64,000 nucleotides of DNA from Candidatus Polarisedimenticolia bacterium. Lineage in GTDB: Bacteria; Acidobacteriota; Polarisedimenticolia; Gp22-AA2. Both the position numbers and the translations under genes were made by a program. The stretch's first letter is position 1. The number at the start of each line of letters is the position of its first letter. Location of the stretch: positions 1-64,000 of the forward strand of contig DASYUH010000052.1 in NCBI GenBank assembly GCA_036001465.1, in the 5' to 3' direction. Positions 19,420 to 27,248 of the stretch are shown here, piece after piece. The notes under the pieces are model-generated. The model was given only the letters and a program-made list of their open reading frames with translations. It was not told the DNA's origin and made no database searches.

Positions 19420-19958
19420 GGAAGAGGCTCCGACACCGGGACCCCGTTCACCTCAAAGGCGCCGGCGTGGTGCCGTCCCTCCGGCGTTTTCGGTCCCCGG
19501 CGCCACAGCACTCCCTGCTCGGTGCGGAACCACCGACCGTCCGCCACCTGGAAAGATGCCCTGAGCCGGATGGGGAGGTCCGCCTCCCGGGTGGCCCTCA
19601 CGGGCACGTTCAGCACCCTCCGCTCCCCGGACCGCAGGCGCATGGCGGCAGGCGAAGAATCCTCGACGGCGTCCTGCCGCACCCCCTCCGGAAAAACCCA
19701 TTCGAGGGAGACCTCGCGCAGGTCGTCGGCGGCGTCGATCACCGCCTCGACGCGTGCCGGGTCGCCGGAGCCCGGACGATCGTCGCGCACCGCGAGATCG
19801 ATTCGAAGTGGCAATCCCGGCTCGACGGTGGGGTGCCGGGGGGAACCCGCTGGCGAAACGGCGGGCGTCTCGAGTCGCGCCGACTGAAACAGCAGGGCGG
19901 CGAGCAGGCAGACGAAGGGGATCGCCACGAGCGCGGTTCGCGGTGTCCTGCGCATCAA
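19416..19958 (-). CDS. Exported protein of unknown function
   Basis: 180 residues. A signal peptide or single membrane helix is seen at about 10-27 (ALVAIPFVCLLAALLF). The rest is a probable beta-rich domain with LPLRIDLAVRDD, VEAVIDAADDLREVSLEWVFP and RRVLNVPVRA; no family is recognised. A second ATG immediately follows the first. The stop overlaps the start of the metalloprotease gene, so it may be an accessory or chaperone for that enzyme; this is inference from coupling only. Confidence 0.65.
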   Translation of the reverse strand: MMRRTPRTALVAIPFVCLLAALLFQSARLETPAVSPAGSPRHPTVEPGLPLRIDLAVRDDRPGSGDPARVEAVIDAADDLREVSLEWVFPEGVRQDAVEDSSPAAMRLRSGERRVLNVPVRATREADLPIRLRASFQVADGRWFRTEQGVLWRRGPKTPEGRHHAGAFEVNGVPVSEPLP

Positions 19959-20024
19959 GCAGCCCCCTCCACGAAGGCCCTAGGATGCTGGCATTGAGAG
20001 TCGGCCGGGCGCCAAATCTCACCC

Positions 20025-20053
20025 TAAGTACGGCGCGTCCTACCTAAAGTCAA
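20025..20053 (-). promoter_or_regulatory. Promoter of the exported protein-metalloprotease operon
   Basis: Minus strand TTGACT (20048-20053), 17-base spacer, TACTTA (20025-20030). Leader of about 60 bases to the start at 19958. Confidence 0.6.
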
Positions 20054-20081
20054 GTACAAATGGTCTTTGCACCCCTGGTCC

Positions 20082-20109
20082 TTGACTCGGGAGCCTTTCG
20101 CCGTAAACT
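20082..20109 (+). promoter_or_regulatory. Promoter of the desulfurase-like operon, near-leaderless
   Basis: TTGACT (20082-20087), 16-base spacer, TAAACT (20104-20109). The next ATG (20121) is 11 bases after the -10 and has no Shine-Dalgarno sequence, suggesting a leader of only about 4 bases. Confidence 0.62.
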
Positions 20110-20120
20110 CTGTGCACCCC

Positions 20121-20399
20121 ATGGACTCCAAGAAGCCGATGAAAATCCTCAACTTCCCGGCCCGCGTTCCCAGGCCACCCGCTGTGAGCCGAAGCATCGT
20201 TTCGGTCGAGACTCTCCTGGCGGAATGCAGGGGAAGGCAGGCGGCCCTCCGGGACGACGGCCGGCGCCTCATGGCGTCGCTCGATCGGCTGTCGCTCCTG
20301 ACGGAGAACCTGATTCGGGGATCGGAGCGGCTGCGGCATACGCTTCTCCGGCTCCGGAATTGCCGGGTCAGGCCCGGGACGCAGGCCCCTCGGGACTGA
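20121..20399 (+). CDS. Small helical protein, first gene of desulfurase-like operon
   Basis: 92 residues, basic, with a probable coiled coil from about 30 to 75 (VETLLAECRGRQAALRDDG; LDRLSLLTENLIRGSERL). No known domain is recognised. The ATG at 20121 is placed by the promoter 11 bases upstream; an alternative ATG at 20139 would give MKILNFPA. There is no ribosome-binding site at either, consistent with a leaderless message. It ends 10 bases before the desulfurase-like gene, so the two are co-transcribed. Confidence 0.5.
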   Translation: MDSKKPMKILNFPARVPRPPAVSRSIVSVETLLAECRGRQAALRDDGRRLMASLDRLSLLTENLIRGSERLRHTLLRLRNCRVRPGTQAPRD

Positions 20400-20409
20400 G
20401 GCCTAGAGC

Positions 20410-21585
20410 ATGCCGGAACGAATCTATTTCGATCACATCTCCACCACCCCCGTCGCCCCCGAGGTTCTCGAGGCGATGCTCCCTTTTTTCGGGGCCCGAT
20501 TCGGAGTGGCGTCGAGCCTCCATGCCCGCGGCCCGACTTCGCGCCAGGCGATCGATGAGGCGCGCGCCGAGGTGGCTGGGCTTCTCGCCGTTCCCGCCGA
20601 GGAGATCCTGTTCACCTCCTCGGCAACCGAGTCGAACAACCTGGCGCTGAAGGGGATGGCCGCAGCCTCGGGGCGCAGGGGCGGTCACCTGATCGCCCTT
20701 CAGACGGAGCACATCGCCACGCTCCACCCGCTGCGCACTCTCGAGAGACAGGGCTTCCGGGTGACGCTCCTTCCCGTGGATCGGCTTGGCCGGGTCGACC
20801 CGGACGACCTGGCGCGGGCGCTGCGGGACGACACGATCCTGGTGAGCGTGGCGCACGCGAGCGGAGAAATCGGCACGATCCAGCCGTTGGCGGAGTTGTG
20901 CCGTATCGCCCGTTCGCATGGCGTCCCGTTCCACTGCGACGCCACCCTGACGGCGGGAACGCCCGCCTGGCGCGAAACGGCCGACGGCCCGGATCTGGTG
21001 ACCCTGACGTCGCACCTGCTGTACGGGCCGCAGGGGATCGCCGCCCTCCGGGTGCGGAAGGGGCTGCGGCTCCTGCCGCTCATCGAAGGGGGGACTCAGG
21101 AAGGGGGACTGAGGGCCGGAACCGAGCCTCTCGCGGCCGCGGTCGGATTCGGCGCGGCGGCGCGACTGGCGGCGAGGGGGATGGACCGCCGCGACGCGCG
21201 CGCCCGGGAACTGGCCGCGCGGCTGCGGGGGGCGGTCGCGGAGCGCCTCGACGGCCTGGTGTGGACCGGTCACTCCGATCGCAGGCTACCGGGTCACGTC
21301 AGCTTCTGCATCCTGGGAGCCGAGGCGGAGGCCGTCCTGCTCGCCCTCGACGCGGCGGGAATCGAAGCGGCGAGCGGCTCGGCCTGCACCACCGGGGCGC
21401 GCAAGCCGTCCCATGTCCTTCAGGCGATGGGCATCGACCCGGTGACGGCACGCGGGGCGATCACCTTCTCCGCAGGCGAGCTGAACAGGGAGGAGGATCC
21501 CGAGCTTGCCGCGGCGGCGCTCGAGGGCGTGGTGTCTCGCCTGCGCGCCCTGAGCCCCTGGCCCCTTGGACCGGGTCGCACCTGA
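20410..21585 (+). CDS. Cysteine desulfurase-like protein lacking the PLP lysine
   Basis: 391 residues, full length for IscS/NifS class V aminotransferase-fold enzymes and collinear with them: FTSSATESNNLALKG, the cofactor-stacking His101 (TEHIA), Asp177 (FHCDAT) and the persulfide Cys326 in SGSACTTG are all kept. At the invariant SHK position, however, the sequence reads SHLLYGPQG: the codon at 21016-21018 is CTG, Leu203, so the lysine that forms the internal aldimine is absent. The usual Gln after Asp (DAxQ) is also lost (Leu180). It therefore should not be a normal desulfurase. It may be a PLP-independent or regulatory paralogue; the frame is intact, so recent decay is unlikely. GAGG precedes the ATG by about 9 bases. 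Confidence 0.85.
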   Translation: MPERIYFDHISTTPVAPEVLEAMLPFFGARFGVASSLHARGPTSRQAIDEARAEVAGLLAVPAEEILFTSSATESNNLALKGMAAASGRRGGHLIALQTEHIATLHPLRTLERQGFRVTLLPVDRLGRVDPDDLARALRDDTILVSVAHASGEIGTIQPLAELCRIARSHGVPFHCDATLTAGTPAWRETADGPDLVTLTSHLLYGPQGIAALRVRKGLRLLPLIEGGTQEGGLRAGTEPLAAAVGFGAAARLAARGMDRRDARARELAARLRGAVAERLDGLVWTGHSDRRLPGHVSFCILGAEAEAVLLALDAAGIEAASGSACTTGARKPSHVLQAMGIDPVTARGAITFSAGELNREEDPELAAAALEGVVSRLRALSPWPLGPGRT

Positions 21586-22866
21586 TCAGTCGAGGGGATC
21601 GAATACCAGCCCGGTGAGAACCTTCGGGTAGAAATAGGTCGACTTCTGCGGCAACCGGTAGCCCCCCCGGGTGACAGCCATCACCTGCTCCAGGCGCGTC
21701 GGGTTCATGAGCACGCCGATCTGCGCCCGGCCTTCGGCCACGCGGTCGAAGACCTCGCGCCGGTCCTTCACGTAGTCGAGATGGTCCTGCCCGGCCTCGG
21801 CCTCGTGGGTGATCTTCAGGAGATGTTCCAGGACCAGGCGGTGCAGAAGGACCACATCGAGATTCCGAAGCGGCGCGGGGGTTTGCGCCATCTCCGGCAG
21901 GGTCAGTCCCTCCCCTTCCCTCCACTCGGCCAAAACCAGGCGTCCTCCCTCGAGCGCCAGCCCGAACACTCCCGGCCGGTCGCGCCTCGAGGTCATCAAC
22001 TGGAGGAGGGACTCCGGATCCGCGGCCGGGAGGAGCCGGAACAGTCCCGCCATCCGTTCCGCGAAGCGGGCGGGATCGAAGCCGGGCAGGGAGCGCACCA
22101 GGCGATGAATCGGAAAGATCGCGAGGCCCGGGTCCTCCAGGCTGCAGAGAAACACCAGGACGTGCTCCGCATCTCGAAAACCGCGCGCCCGCCGCTCGTC
22201 GCGGTAGGCCAGGGCGGACTCGTATCGATGGTGGCCGTCGGCGATCAGGCACCACTGGCCACGCAGGCGGTCCGCCAGGAAGGCCTTCCGCTCGGCGTCC
22301 TCCACGCGGACGACGCGGCTCCGGGTCCCTTCGAGGTCCCGCGCTTCCACCCCTCGATCCCCCTCGAGCGCCCCGCGCAGGAGACGCGCCACCTCGGCCC
22401 CCGGATCCGGATGCAGGAGGAAGACGGCGCTGAGATGGGTCCGGGTGGCGGCCAGGAGCCGCTGGCGATCGGCCCGCGGGCGGTCGAGCGTCCGCTCGTG
22501 CGGGATGACCGAGCCTGATTCGAAGGGCTCGAGCGTCAGTCGCGCAAAGAAGCCGCGGCGCGCGGCCTCCCGGCCGGACGGATCGCGATAGAGTTGCTCG
22601 CAGGCATAGAACGCGGGCCGGGCGTCACGCGCCAGGGTGCCGTCCTCGACCCAGCGCTGGAGGAGCACCGCCGCGGACTCATACGGATCCACCTCCCCGG
22701 ACGGGCGCGGCAGGTCGAGGTGCACCACGTTGCGGGGGTGGCCGTCGGCCAGGCTCCTGCGCTGCTCGTCCGACAGCACGTCGTATGGCGGCGCCACCAG
22801 GCGATCCATCGAGGCCCGGAGGTGGGGGGCGTAGCACAGGGCACGGAACGGCGAGGCGGCCGGCAT
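21586..22866 (-). CDS. DUF1015 family protein
   Basis: 426 residues, the normal length of DUF1015 proteins. Family landmarks are LVAPPYDVLSDEQR near the N-terminus, PHERTLDRPRADR, the strongly conserved IADGHHRYESAL, and a C-terminal YRLPQKSTYFYPK. The biochemical role is not established; members often lie near serC/serA, but not here. Its stop is directly back-to-back with that of the desulfurase-like gene (TGA/TCA at 21583-21588). It begins 10 bases after the upstream exported-protein gene, so it probably belongs to that transcript. The SD before the ATG is weak. Confidence 0.85.
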   Translation of the reverse strand: MPAASPFRALCYAPHLRASMDRLVAPPYDVLSDEQRRSLADGHPRNVVHLDLPRPSGEVDPYESAAVLLQRWVEDGTLARDARPAFYACEQLYRDPSGREAARRGFFARLTLEPFESGSVIPHERTLDRPRADRQRLLAATRTHLSAVFLLHPDPGAEVARLLRGALEGDRGVEARDLEGTRSRVVRVEDAERKAFLADRLRGQWCLIADGHHRYESALAYRDERRARGFRDAEHVLVFLCSLEDPGLAIFPIHRLVRSLPGFDPARFAERMAGLFRLLPAADPESLLQLMTSRRDRPGVFGLALEGGRLVLAEWREGEGLTLPEMAQTPAPLRNLDVVLLHRLVLEHLLKITHEAEAGQDHLDYVKDRREVFDRVAEGRAQIGVLMNPTRLEQVMAVTRGGYRLPQKSTYFYPKVLTGLVFDPLD

Positions 22867-22876
22867 GGCGGTCCGA

Positions 22877-23497
22877 TCAGAGGTGCTCGATTCCCAGGCG
22901 TTCTTCGAGCCGGTGGATGAAATCCGCTTCGATCACACCGGTGGAGCGGCGATCCACCAGCATTCTCACTCGCCGAACCCGGTCGAGTCCCATGACGAGG
23001 ATCCGCGCCCGCACCCGCAACTCGGTGCCATTGCGGGACGAGGAGACCACGCCCTCCAGGGAGACCTTCCCCTGCTTGACCTTGGTCATCTGGAGGATGT
23101 GGTAGCTCCTCCCCAGACGCATGGGGGGCTCGGCGACCGCCGCGGGATACTTCTCCTGGCTGAAATCAACGAAGGACGACTTCACCGTGCGGGTGTCCTG
23201 GCTGGTCTCCTCGGGAGGGAAGCCCTCCGCCTCGAGAGCTTCCAGGAGACCTTTCCAGAGCTTGGCCGGCCGCATCTTGTAGGTCCGCGTCAGGTAAGGC
23301 GACTGGTTTTCGGGCGAAAGCTGCGACTCCGGGGCTTCAGGGGCCGGCGGTTCCGGTGTCGCGTCAGGTTCGGGAGGGGCGATTCCGGCGGGAGGCTCCT
23401 GCCAGGAGGCGCGCGTCGCGGCACCGGGACCCAGTCCCAGGAGCAGCACCGCTCCCAGGATCGCGGTCCGGAACAGGGGGCGTGCGGCCGGGTCCAT
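22877..23497 (-). CDS. Exported protein of unknown function
   Basis: 206 residues with a signal peptide (about 10-29, AILGAVLLLGLGPGAATRA) that lacks a clear lipobox. A Pro/Glu-rich linker (about 33-65) leads to a single mixed alpha/beta domain with LWKGLLEALEAEGFPPEE and VVSSSRNGTELRVRARI. The domain layout is reminiscent of BamC-like envelope lipoproteins, but I cannot confirm homology. The ATG at 23497 has GGAGAGG 5 bases upstream, and TATACT (23530-23535, minus) lies just before it. It is 97 bases downstream of the sensor kinase. Confidence 0.72.
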   Translation of the reverse strand: MDPAARPLFRTAILGAVLLLGLGPGAATRASWQEPPAGIAPPEPDATPEPPAPEAPESQLSPENQSPYLTRTYKMRPAKLWKGLLEALEAEGFPPEETSQDTRTVKSSFVDFSQEKYPAAVAEPPMRLGRSYHILQMTKVKQGKVSLEGVVSSSRNGTELRVRARILVMGLDRVRRVRMLVDRRSTGVIEADFIHRLEERLGIEHL

Positions 23498-23529
23498 GCG
23501 TGCCTCTCCTCGAAGATGGATGGGGCGAA

Positions 23530-23535
23530 AGTATA
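23530..23535 (-). promoter_or_regulatory. Possible -10 box (TATACT) for the exported protein-DUF1015 pair
   Basis: TATACT on the minus strand, 32 bases before the start at 23497. No convincing -35 was found at 16-18 bases. Confidence 0.35.
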
Positions 23536-23594
23536 GCATGCGCCTCGAGCGGCGGCCGGGAAGCCGTGAGGAGAGGGCGCGGATGCGCTCCGCG

Positions 23595-26165
23595 TCAGCC
23601 GCCCGCTGCCGAGCGGGGATGCGGCGCGGCGCCCCCGGCGAGGGTGGCAATCGTGTTCGCCAGGTGCTCGAGCTTGAACGGCTTGTCCACGCAGGGACAG
23701 CCGGAATGATCCAGGAAATGCCGCGTGGCCGGATGGAGCGTGTCCCCCGAGGCGAAGACCACCCGGCGACCCATGTCGGGCCAGCGCCGCCGGATCTCCT
23801 CGAACAGCTGCTGGCCGTCCATTTCGGGCATCTTGAGATCGAGGAGGAGGATGTCGTAGGTGCGGCGCTCGAGCTTCTGAATCGCCTCGCGCGCGCTCCC
23901 GGCGGTGTCGATCGTGTGTCGGCCGTCCCGGCCGAACGCGTCCACGATCAGGTCGAGAATGACCGCCTCGTCATCCACGGCCAGGATGCTCAGAGTCCGG
24001 CCGGCGAGCGCCGGTCCCTGCCCCGCCCCCGGCGTCGCCTCGGAGGCGGCGTCGGCGACGACCGGCACCTCGATCATGATGCTCGTCCCCTCGCCCGCGC
24101 GGCTCTCGGCCCAGATCCGCCCCCCGTGATCCTTGACGATCCCGTACGAGACCGACAGTCCCAGACCCGCCCCCTCGCCGACCTCCTTGGTCGTGAAGAA
24201 CGGATCGAAGATCCTGGCCAGGACCTCGGGCGGCATCCCCGGCCCGTCGTCGCGCACCTCCAGGCGGATCATGCCGTCCCGCGCCGCAGTGGACAGGCTC
24301 AGGGTCCCCTGGCCCCGGTTGGACGCGATGGCGTGCTCGGCGTTGGTGATCAGGTTCAGCAGGACCTGCTGCATCTGGTTGAAATCGAGCATCGTCTTGG
24401 GGATGAGCGGATCCAGGCTCTTCACCACCTTCAGGTTGTTGACCCGCAGCTGGTAGGCCTTCAGATCGAGGGTCTTCTCGATGATGCCGTTGAGCCCCAG
24501 GTAGCGCTTCTCCGAGGGATACCGCCGGGCGAACGCCAGGAGGTTCTGGACGATCTTCTGGCAGCGAAGGGCCGACTCGAAGATCCGCTCCACCGATTTG
24601 CGCTGCCTGGCGTCCGTGGCCCCCCCCATGAGGAGCTGCGCGTAGCCCAGGACGCCGGTCAGGGGATTGTTCAGCTCATGCGCCACGCCGCTGACCAGCT
24701 CCCCCATGGCGGACAGCTTCTCGGTGACCTGAAGGGACCGTCTCGCCGATTTCAGGTCGGTGATGTCCTTGATGATGCCGACCGTCCCGCAGGGCGCCCC
24801 GGCCGCGTCCTTCAGGGGCGAGGCGGCCACCAGCACGTCGCGCAGGCCGCCCTCCCGGCCGCGCACCGTGGTCTCCACGCCCGCGAGGGGCCGCGCCCCT
24901 TCGAGCAGGTTCCTGATGCGGTCGCGCGCCTCGGGATCCGGGTAGAGGTCCAGGCAGCTCGAGCCGATCACCTGGCCGCGCGAGAGCCCGAGCATCGTCT
25001 CCCCCCCACGGCTGAACTCGGTAAACCGCCCCTCGCGGTCGGTCGTGTAGATGAGGTCCGGGAACTGGTCGAGGATCTTCTGCAGCTTCTCCGCTTCCTG
25101 CTGCCGCGCGTGCGCGTCGTGGCGCAGCTGCTCGTAGAGCAGGGCGTTCTTGATGGCGCTGGCGGACGCGTTGGCCACGACCTGGCAGGCGGTGATCTCC
25201 TCGCGCGTGAAGCGCCTCTCGACGCGCGCCGCCCGCAGGAACAGCATCCCCAGGAGGAAGTCCTGGTACAGGATGGGCAGGACCAGGATGGACTGGTATC
25301 CCAGCTTGTCCAGGGTGTCCTTCATCGGCTGCATGAGCGGCTCGGCCGCGATGTCGTTGATCACCACCGTCTCGCGGGTGTCGATCGCCCTGCGCACCTC
25401 GGGGTACTTGTCGAGGTCGATCACGAGGCCGCAGACCCCGGGATTGTCGCTGCTCGCGAGCACGGAACAGGTGCCCGTCTTCGCATCCACCGTCAGCACG
25501 GAGCAGCGCCTGGCGCCCACCAGCTGCGCGATGCGCTGCACGATCAGGTAGAAGACCTCGCGCAGCTCCAGGGTGGAGGTGGTCGCGGCCGTGATCTCGT
25601 GAAACGTTTTGAGCTCGATGCGTTCGCGCTCGATCAGACCGGTTCTCGCCTGGTCCTTCCGCCCCTGGTGGACCAGGTGGCCGTAGTACAGGGCGGCGGT
25701 GTACAGGAACGGGATGCGCATCAGGAGGGCGGAGAGATCGACCCCCTCGACGCCGCGGCGTTTCATTAGATACAGATAGAACCCCGACACGACCGTGGCG
25801 CCCGCCACGATGCGCAGGAGGTCGGTCCCCAGCGCCGCGAGCAGGAGGTTGAGGAAGAAGGCCAGCGGCAGGTCGCCGCCCTCGAGCCCGGCGCGGAACA
25901 ACGCCAGCGAGACGAGGAAGGTGTCCGCGACCACCACGACGTACTCGAGGTTGCGCGAGAGGAACACCCGCTCGGGAAGCGCCGTGAGAGCCACGTTGCT
26001 GGCGACGAACGCCAGGACGAGGCCGAGATCGAACACCGTCAGGCGGATGCCGCCCGGTGGTGAGAGGATCAGGGCGGTGGCCAGGATGAGCATCCAGCGC
26101 AGGGCCAGGCGAACGGTCTTCGGGCTGGTGTGCTCGATCGGTTCCACCCAGGATCGCAGGGCCAA
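23595..26165 (-). CDS. Membrane-bound hybrid histidine kinase (GAF-PAS-HisKA-HATPase-REC)
   Basis: 856 residues from a TTG at 26165, chosen because GGAGGGGAGG ends 3 bases upstream. Five or six membrane helices occupy about 18-165, followed by a GAF domain (about 190-340), a PAS domain with PAC (about 360-475), HisKA with phosphoacceptor His near 496 ([11 protein letters not shown]), and a HATPase with [15 protein letters not shown] and GAGLGLS. A C-terminal receiver has its Asp near 776 ([12 protein letters not shown]) and Lys in DKPF. It would autophosphorylate and pass phosphate to its own receiver; with no output domain, a downstream regulator elsewhere is expected. It is divergent from the DsbA-like gene. 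Confidence 0.92.
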   Translation of the reverse strand: MALRSWVEPIEHTSPKTVRLALRWMLILATALILSPPGGIRLTVFDLGLVLAFVASNVALTALPERVFLSRNLEYVVVVADTFLVSLALFRAGLEGGDLPLAFFLNLLLAALGTDLLRIVAGATVVSGFYLYLMKRRGVEGVDLSALLMRIPFLYTAALYYGHLVHQGRKDQARTGLIERERIELKTFHEITAATTSTLELREVFYLIVQRIAQLVGARRCSVLTVDAKTGTCSVLASSDNPGVCGLVIDLDKYPEVRRAIDTRETVVINDIAAEPLMQPMKDTLDKLGYQSILVLPILYQDFLLGMLFLRAARVERRFTREEITACQVVANASASAIKNALLYEQLRHDAHARQQEAEKLQKILDQFPDLIYTTDREGRFTEFSRGGETMLGLSRGQVIGSSCLDLYPDPEARDRIRNLLEGARPLAGVETTVRGREGGLRDVLVAASPLKDAAGAPCGTVGIIKDITDLKSARRSLQVTEKLSAMGELVSGVAHELNNPLTGVLGYAQLLMGGATDARQRKSVERIFESALRCQKIVQNLLAFARRYPSEKRYLGLNGIIEKTLDLKAYQLRVNNLKVVKSLDPLIPKTMLDFNQMQQVLLNLITNAEHAIASNRGQGTLSLSTAARDGMIRLEVRDDGPGMPPEVLARIFDPFFTTKEVGEGAGLGLSVSYGIVKDHGGRIWAESRAGEGTSIMIEVPVVADAASEATPGAGQGPALAGRTLSILAVDDEAVILDLIVDAFGRDGRHTIDTAGSAREAIQKLERRTYDILLLDLKMPEMDGQQLFEEIRRRWPDMGRRVVFASGDTLHPATRHFLDHSGCPCVDKPFKLEHLANTIATLAGGAAPHPRSAAGG

Positions 26166-26199
26166 GGTCCTCCCCTCCGGATTGCTCCGCTGGGGCGCA

Positions 26200-26227
26200 A
26201 ATATAGTGTTCCCCGGAGCATCGGCAA
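26200..26227 (-). promoter_or_regulatory. Promoter of the hybrid kinase gene
   Basis: Minus strand TTGCCG (26222-26227), 16-base spacer, TATATT (26200-26205); leader of about 30 bases containing the strong SD. Confidence 0.58.
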
Positions 26228-26256
26228 GTCGGACGCCCCCCGGGCGCCCCGATTCC

Positions 26257-26284
26257 TTGACTTTTCATGATCCCCGCGTAGAAT
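26257..26284 (+). promoter_or_regulatory. Promoter of the DsbA-like gene, near-leaderless
   Basis: TTGACT (26257-26262), 16-base spacer, TAGAAT (26279-26284). The ATG at 26295 follows the -10 by 10 bases and has no SD, so the mRNA probably starts within about 4 bases of the start codon. Confidence 0.64.
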
Positions 26285-26294
26285 CAGACCCGCT

Positions 26295-27248
26295 ATGAAC
26301 GCCCCGCGCCTCATCATGTTGCCGACGCTTCTGGTCGTGGCTCTCGCCGTGCCGTCGGCCGGACGCGCCGAGACCCATCCGCCGATCACCGATCTCTCGA
26401 GACTGAAAGAGGTCGACTGGACGGGTCTGTCGGACGCTCAGAAGAAGATCGCCCTCAAGGTGATGAACGAGAATGACTGCAACTGCGGATGCAAGATGAC
26501 CATCGCCACCTGCCGGGACCGCGATTCGTCCTGCCGCCGGAGCCTCATCTTCTCCCGGACGATCATCGACTCCCTGCGCGAGGGGAAGCCGGAGGCCGAG
26601 GTGGTCACGGTCCTGAAGGCCAAGGCGGGCACCTTCGTGGAGGTCAAGCTGCCCGACGATGCGGGCGTCGCCTACAATATCGACATCGACGGCAGCCCGG
26701 TGCGCGGGCCGAAGGAGGCCCGCGTGGTGATCGTGGAGTTCTCCGACTTCCAGTGTCCCTTCTGCGCCGGGGTCCAGTCCACCCTGGAGCAGGTCCTGAA
26801 GGCGTTCCCCAAAGAGGTCAAGCTGGTCTTCAAGCAGTTCCCGCTCAACATCCATCAATATGCCCGGCAGGCCGCCGTGGCCTCGATGGCGGCGAATGCC
26901 CAGGGAAAATTCTGGCCGCTCCACGACAAGATGTTCCAGAACTTCAGCGCCATCAACGAGGAGAACATCAAGAAGTGGGCGAAAGAGGTCGGACTGAACC
27001 AGGCGGAGTTCGAGAAGGCGATGCAGTCCGGCCGGCACGAGGCGCAGGTCCAGAAGGACCTGGCCGATGGAGCGGCCGCCCGCGTCCTCGGGACACCCAG
27101 CATGTTCATCAATGGAAAGCGGGTTCAGGACCGATCGTTCGAGGGCTTCAAGAAGGTGATCCTCGAGGAGCTCGCCGCCGAGAAGAGCTCACCCCCGCCG
27201 TCGACGACCCGGCCCGACACGGTCAAGCGGACGCCGGGCCGCTCTTAG
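26295..27248 (+). CDS. Exported DsbA/thioredoxin-like disulfide oxidoreductase with N-terminal Cys-rich domain
   Basis: 317 residues with a signal peptide (about 1-25, LPTLLVVALAVPSAGRA). An N-terminal domain (about 45-115) carries closely spaced cysteines, CNCGC then CRDRDSSC, and recalls the CcmH cysteine domain. The C-terminal thioredoxin fold (about 135-295) has the redox pair CPFC (Cys154/Cys157) and a cis-Pro segment LGTPSMFING, as in DsbA-type and BdbD-like proteins. It should form or shuffle disulfides in the periplasm. The start is fixed by the promoter 10 bases upstream. It is divergent from the sensor kinase and convergent with the TPR gene, the two stop codons overlapping. Confidence 0.88.
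   Translation: MNAPRLIMLPTLLVVALAVPSAGRAETHPPITDLSRLKEVDWTGLSDAQKKIALKVMNENDCNCGCKMTIATCRDRDSSCRRSLIFSRTIIDSLREGKPEAEVVTVLKAKAGTFVEVKLPDDAGVAYNIDIDGSPVRGPKEARVVIVEFSDFQCPFCAGVQSTLEQVLKAFPKEVKLVFKQFPLNIHQYARQAAVASMAANAQGKFWPLHDKMFQNFSAINEENIKKWAKEVGLNQAEFEKAMQSGRHEAQVQKDLADGAAARVLGTPSMFINGKRVQDRSFEGFKKVILEELAAEKSSPPPSTTRPDTVKRTPGRS

Noticed and set aside
16039-19887. An open frame of about 1280 codons on the plus strand opposite the metalloprotease gene
   Set aside because: It is antisense to a gene with a clear signal peptide and recognisable domains. High GC and the repeat structure keep the opposite frame open; the product is low-complexity Val/Gly/Asp/Arg.
19979-20015. A further GGAGCC-type repeat copy downstream of the 19958 start
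   Set aside because: Only scattered identities (TAGGA, GCCGGGC); too diverged to count.
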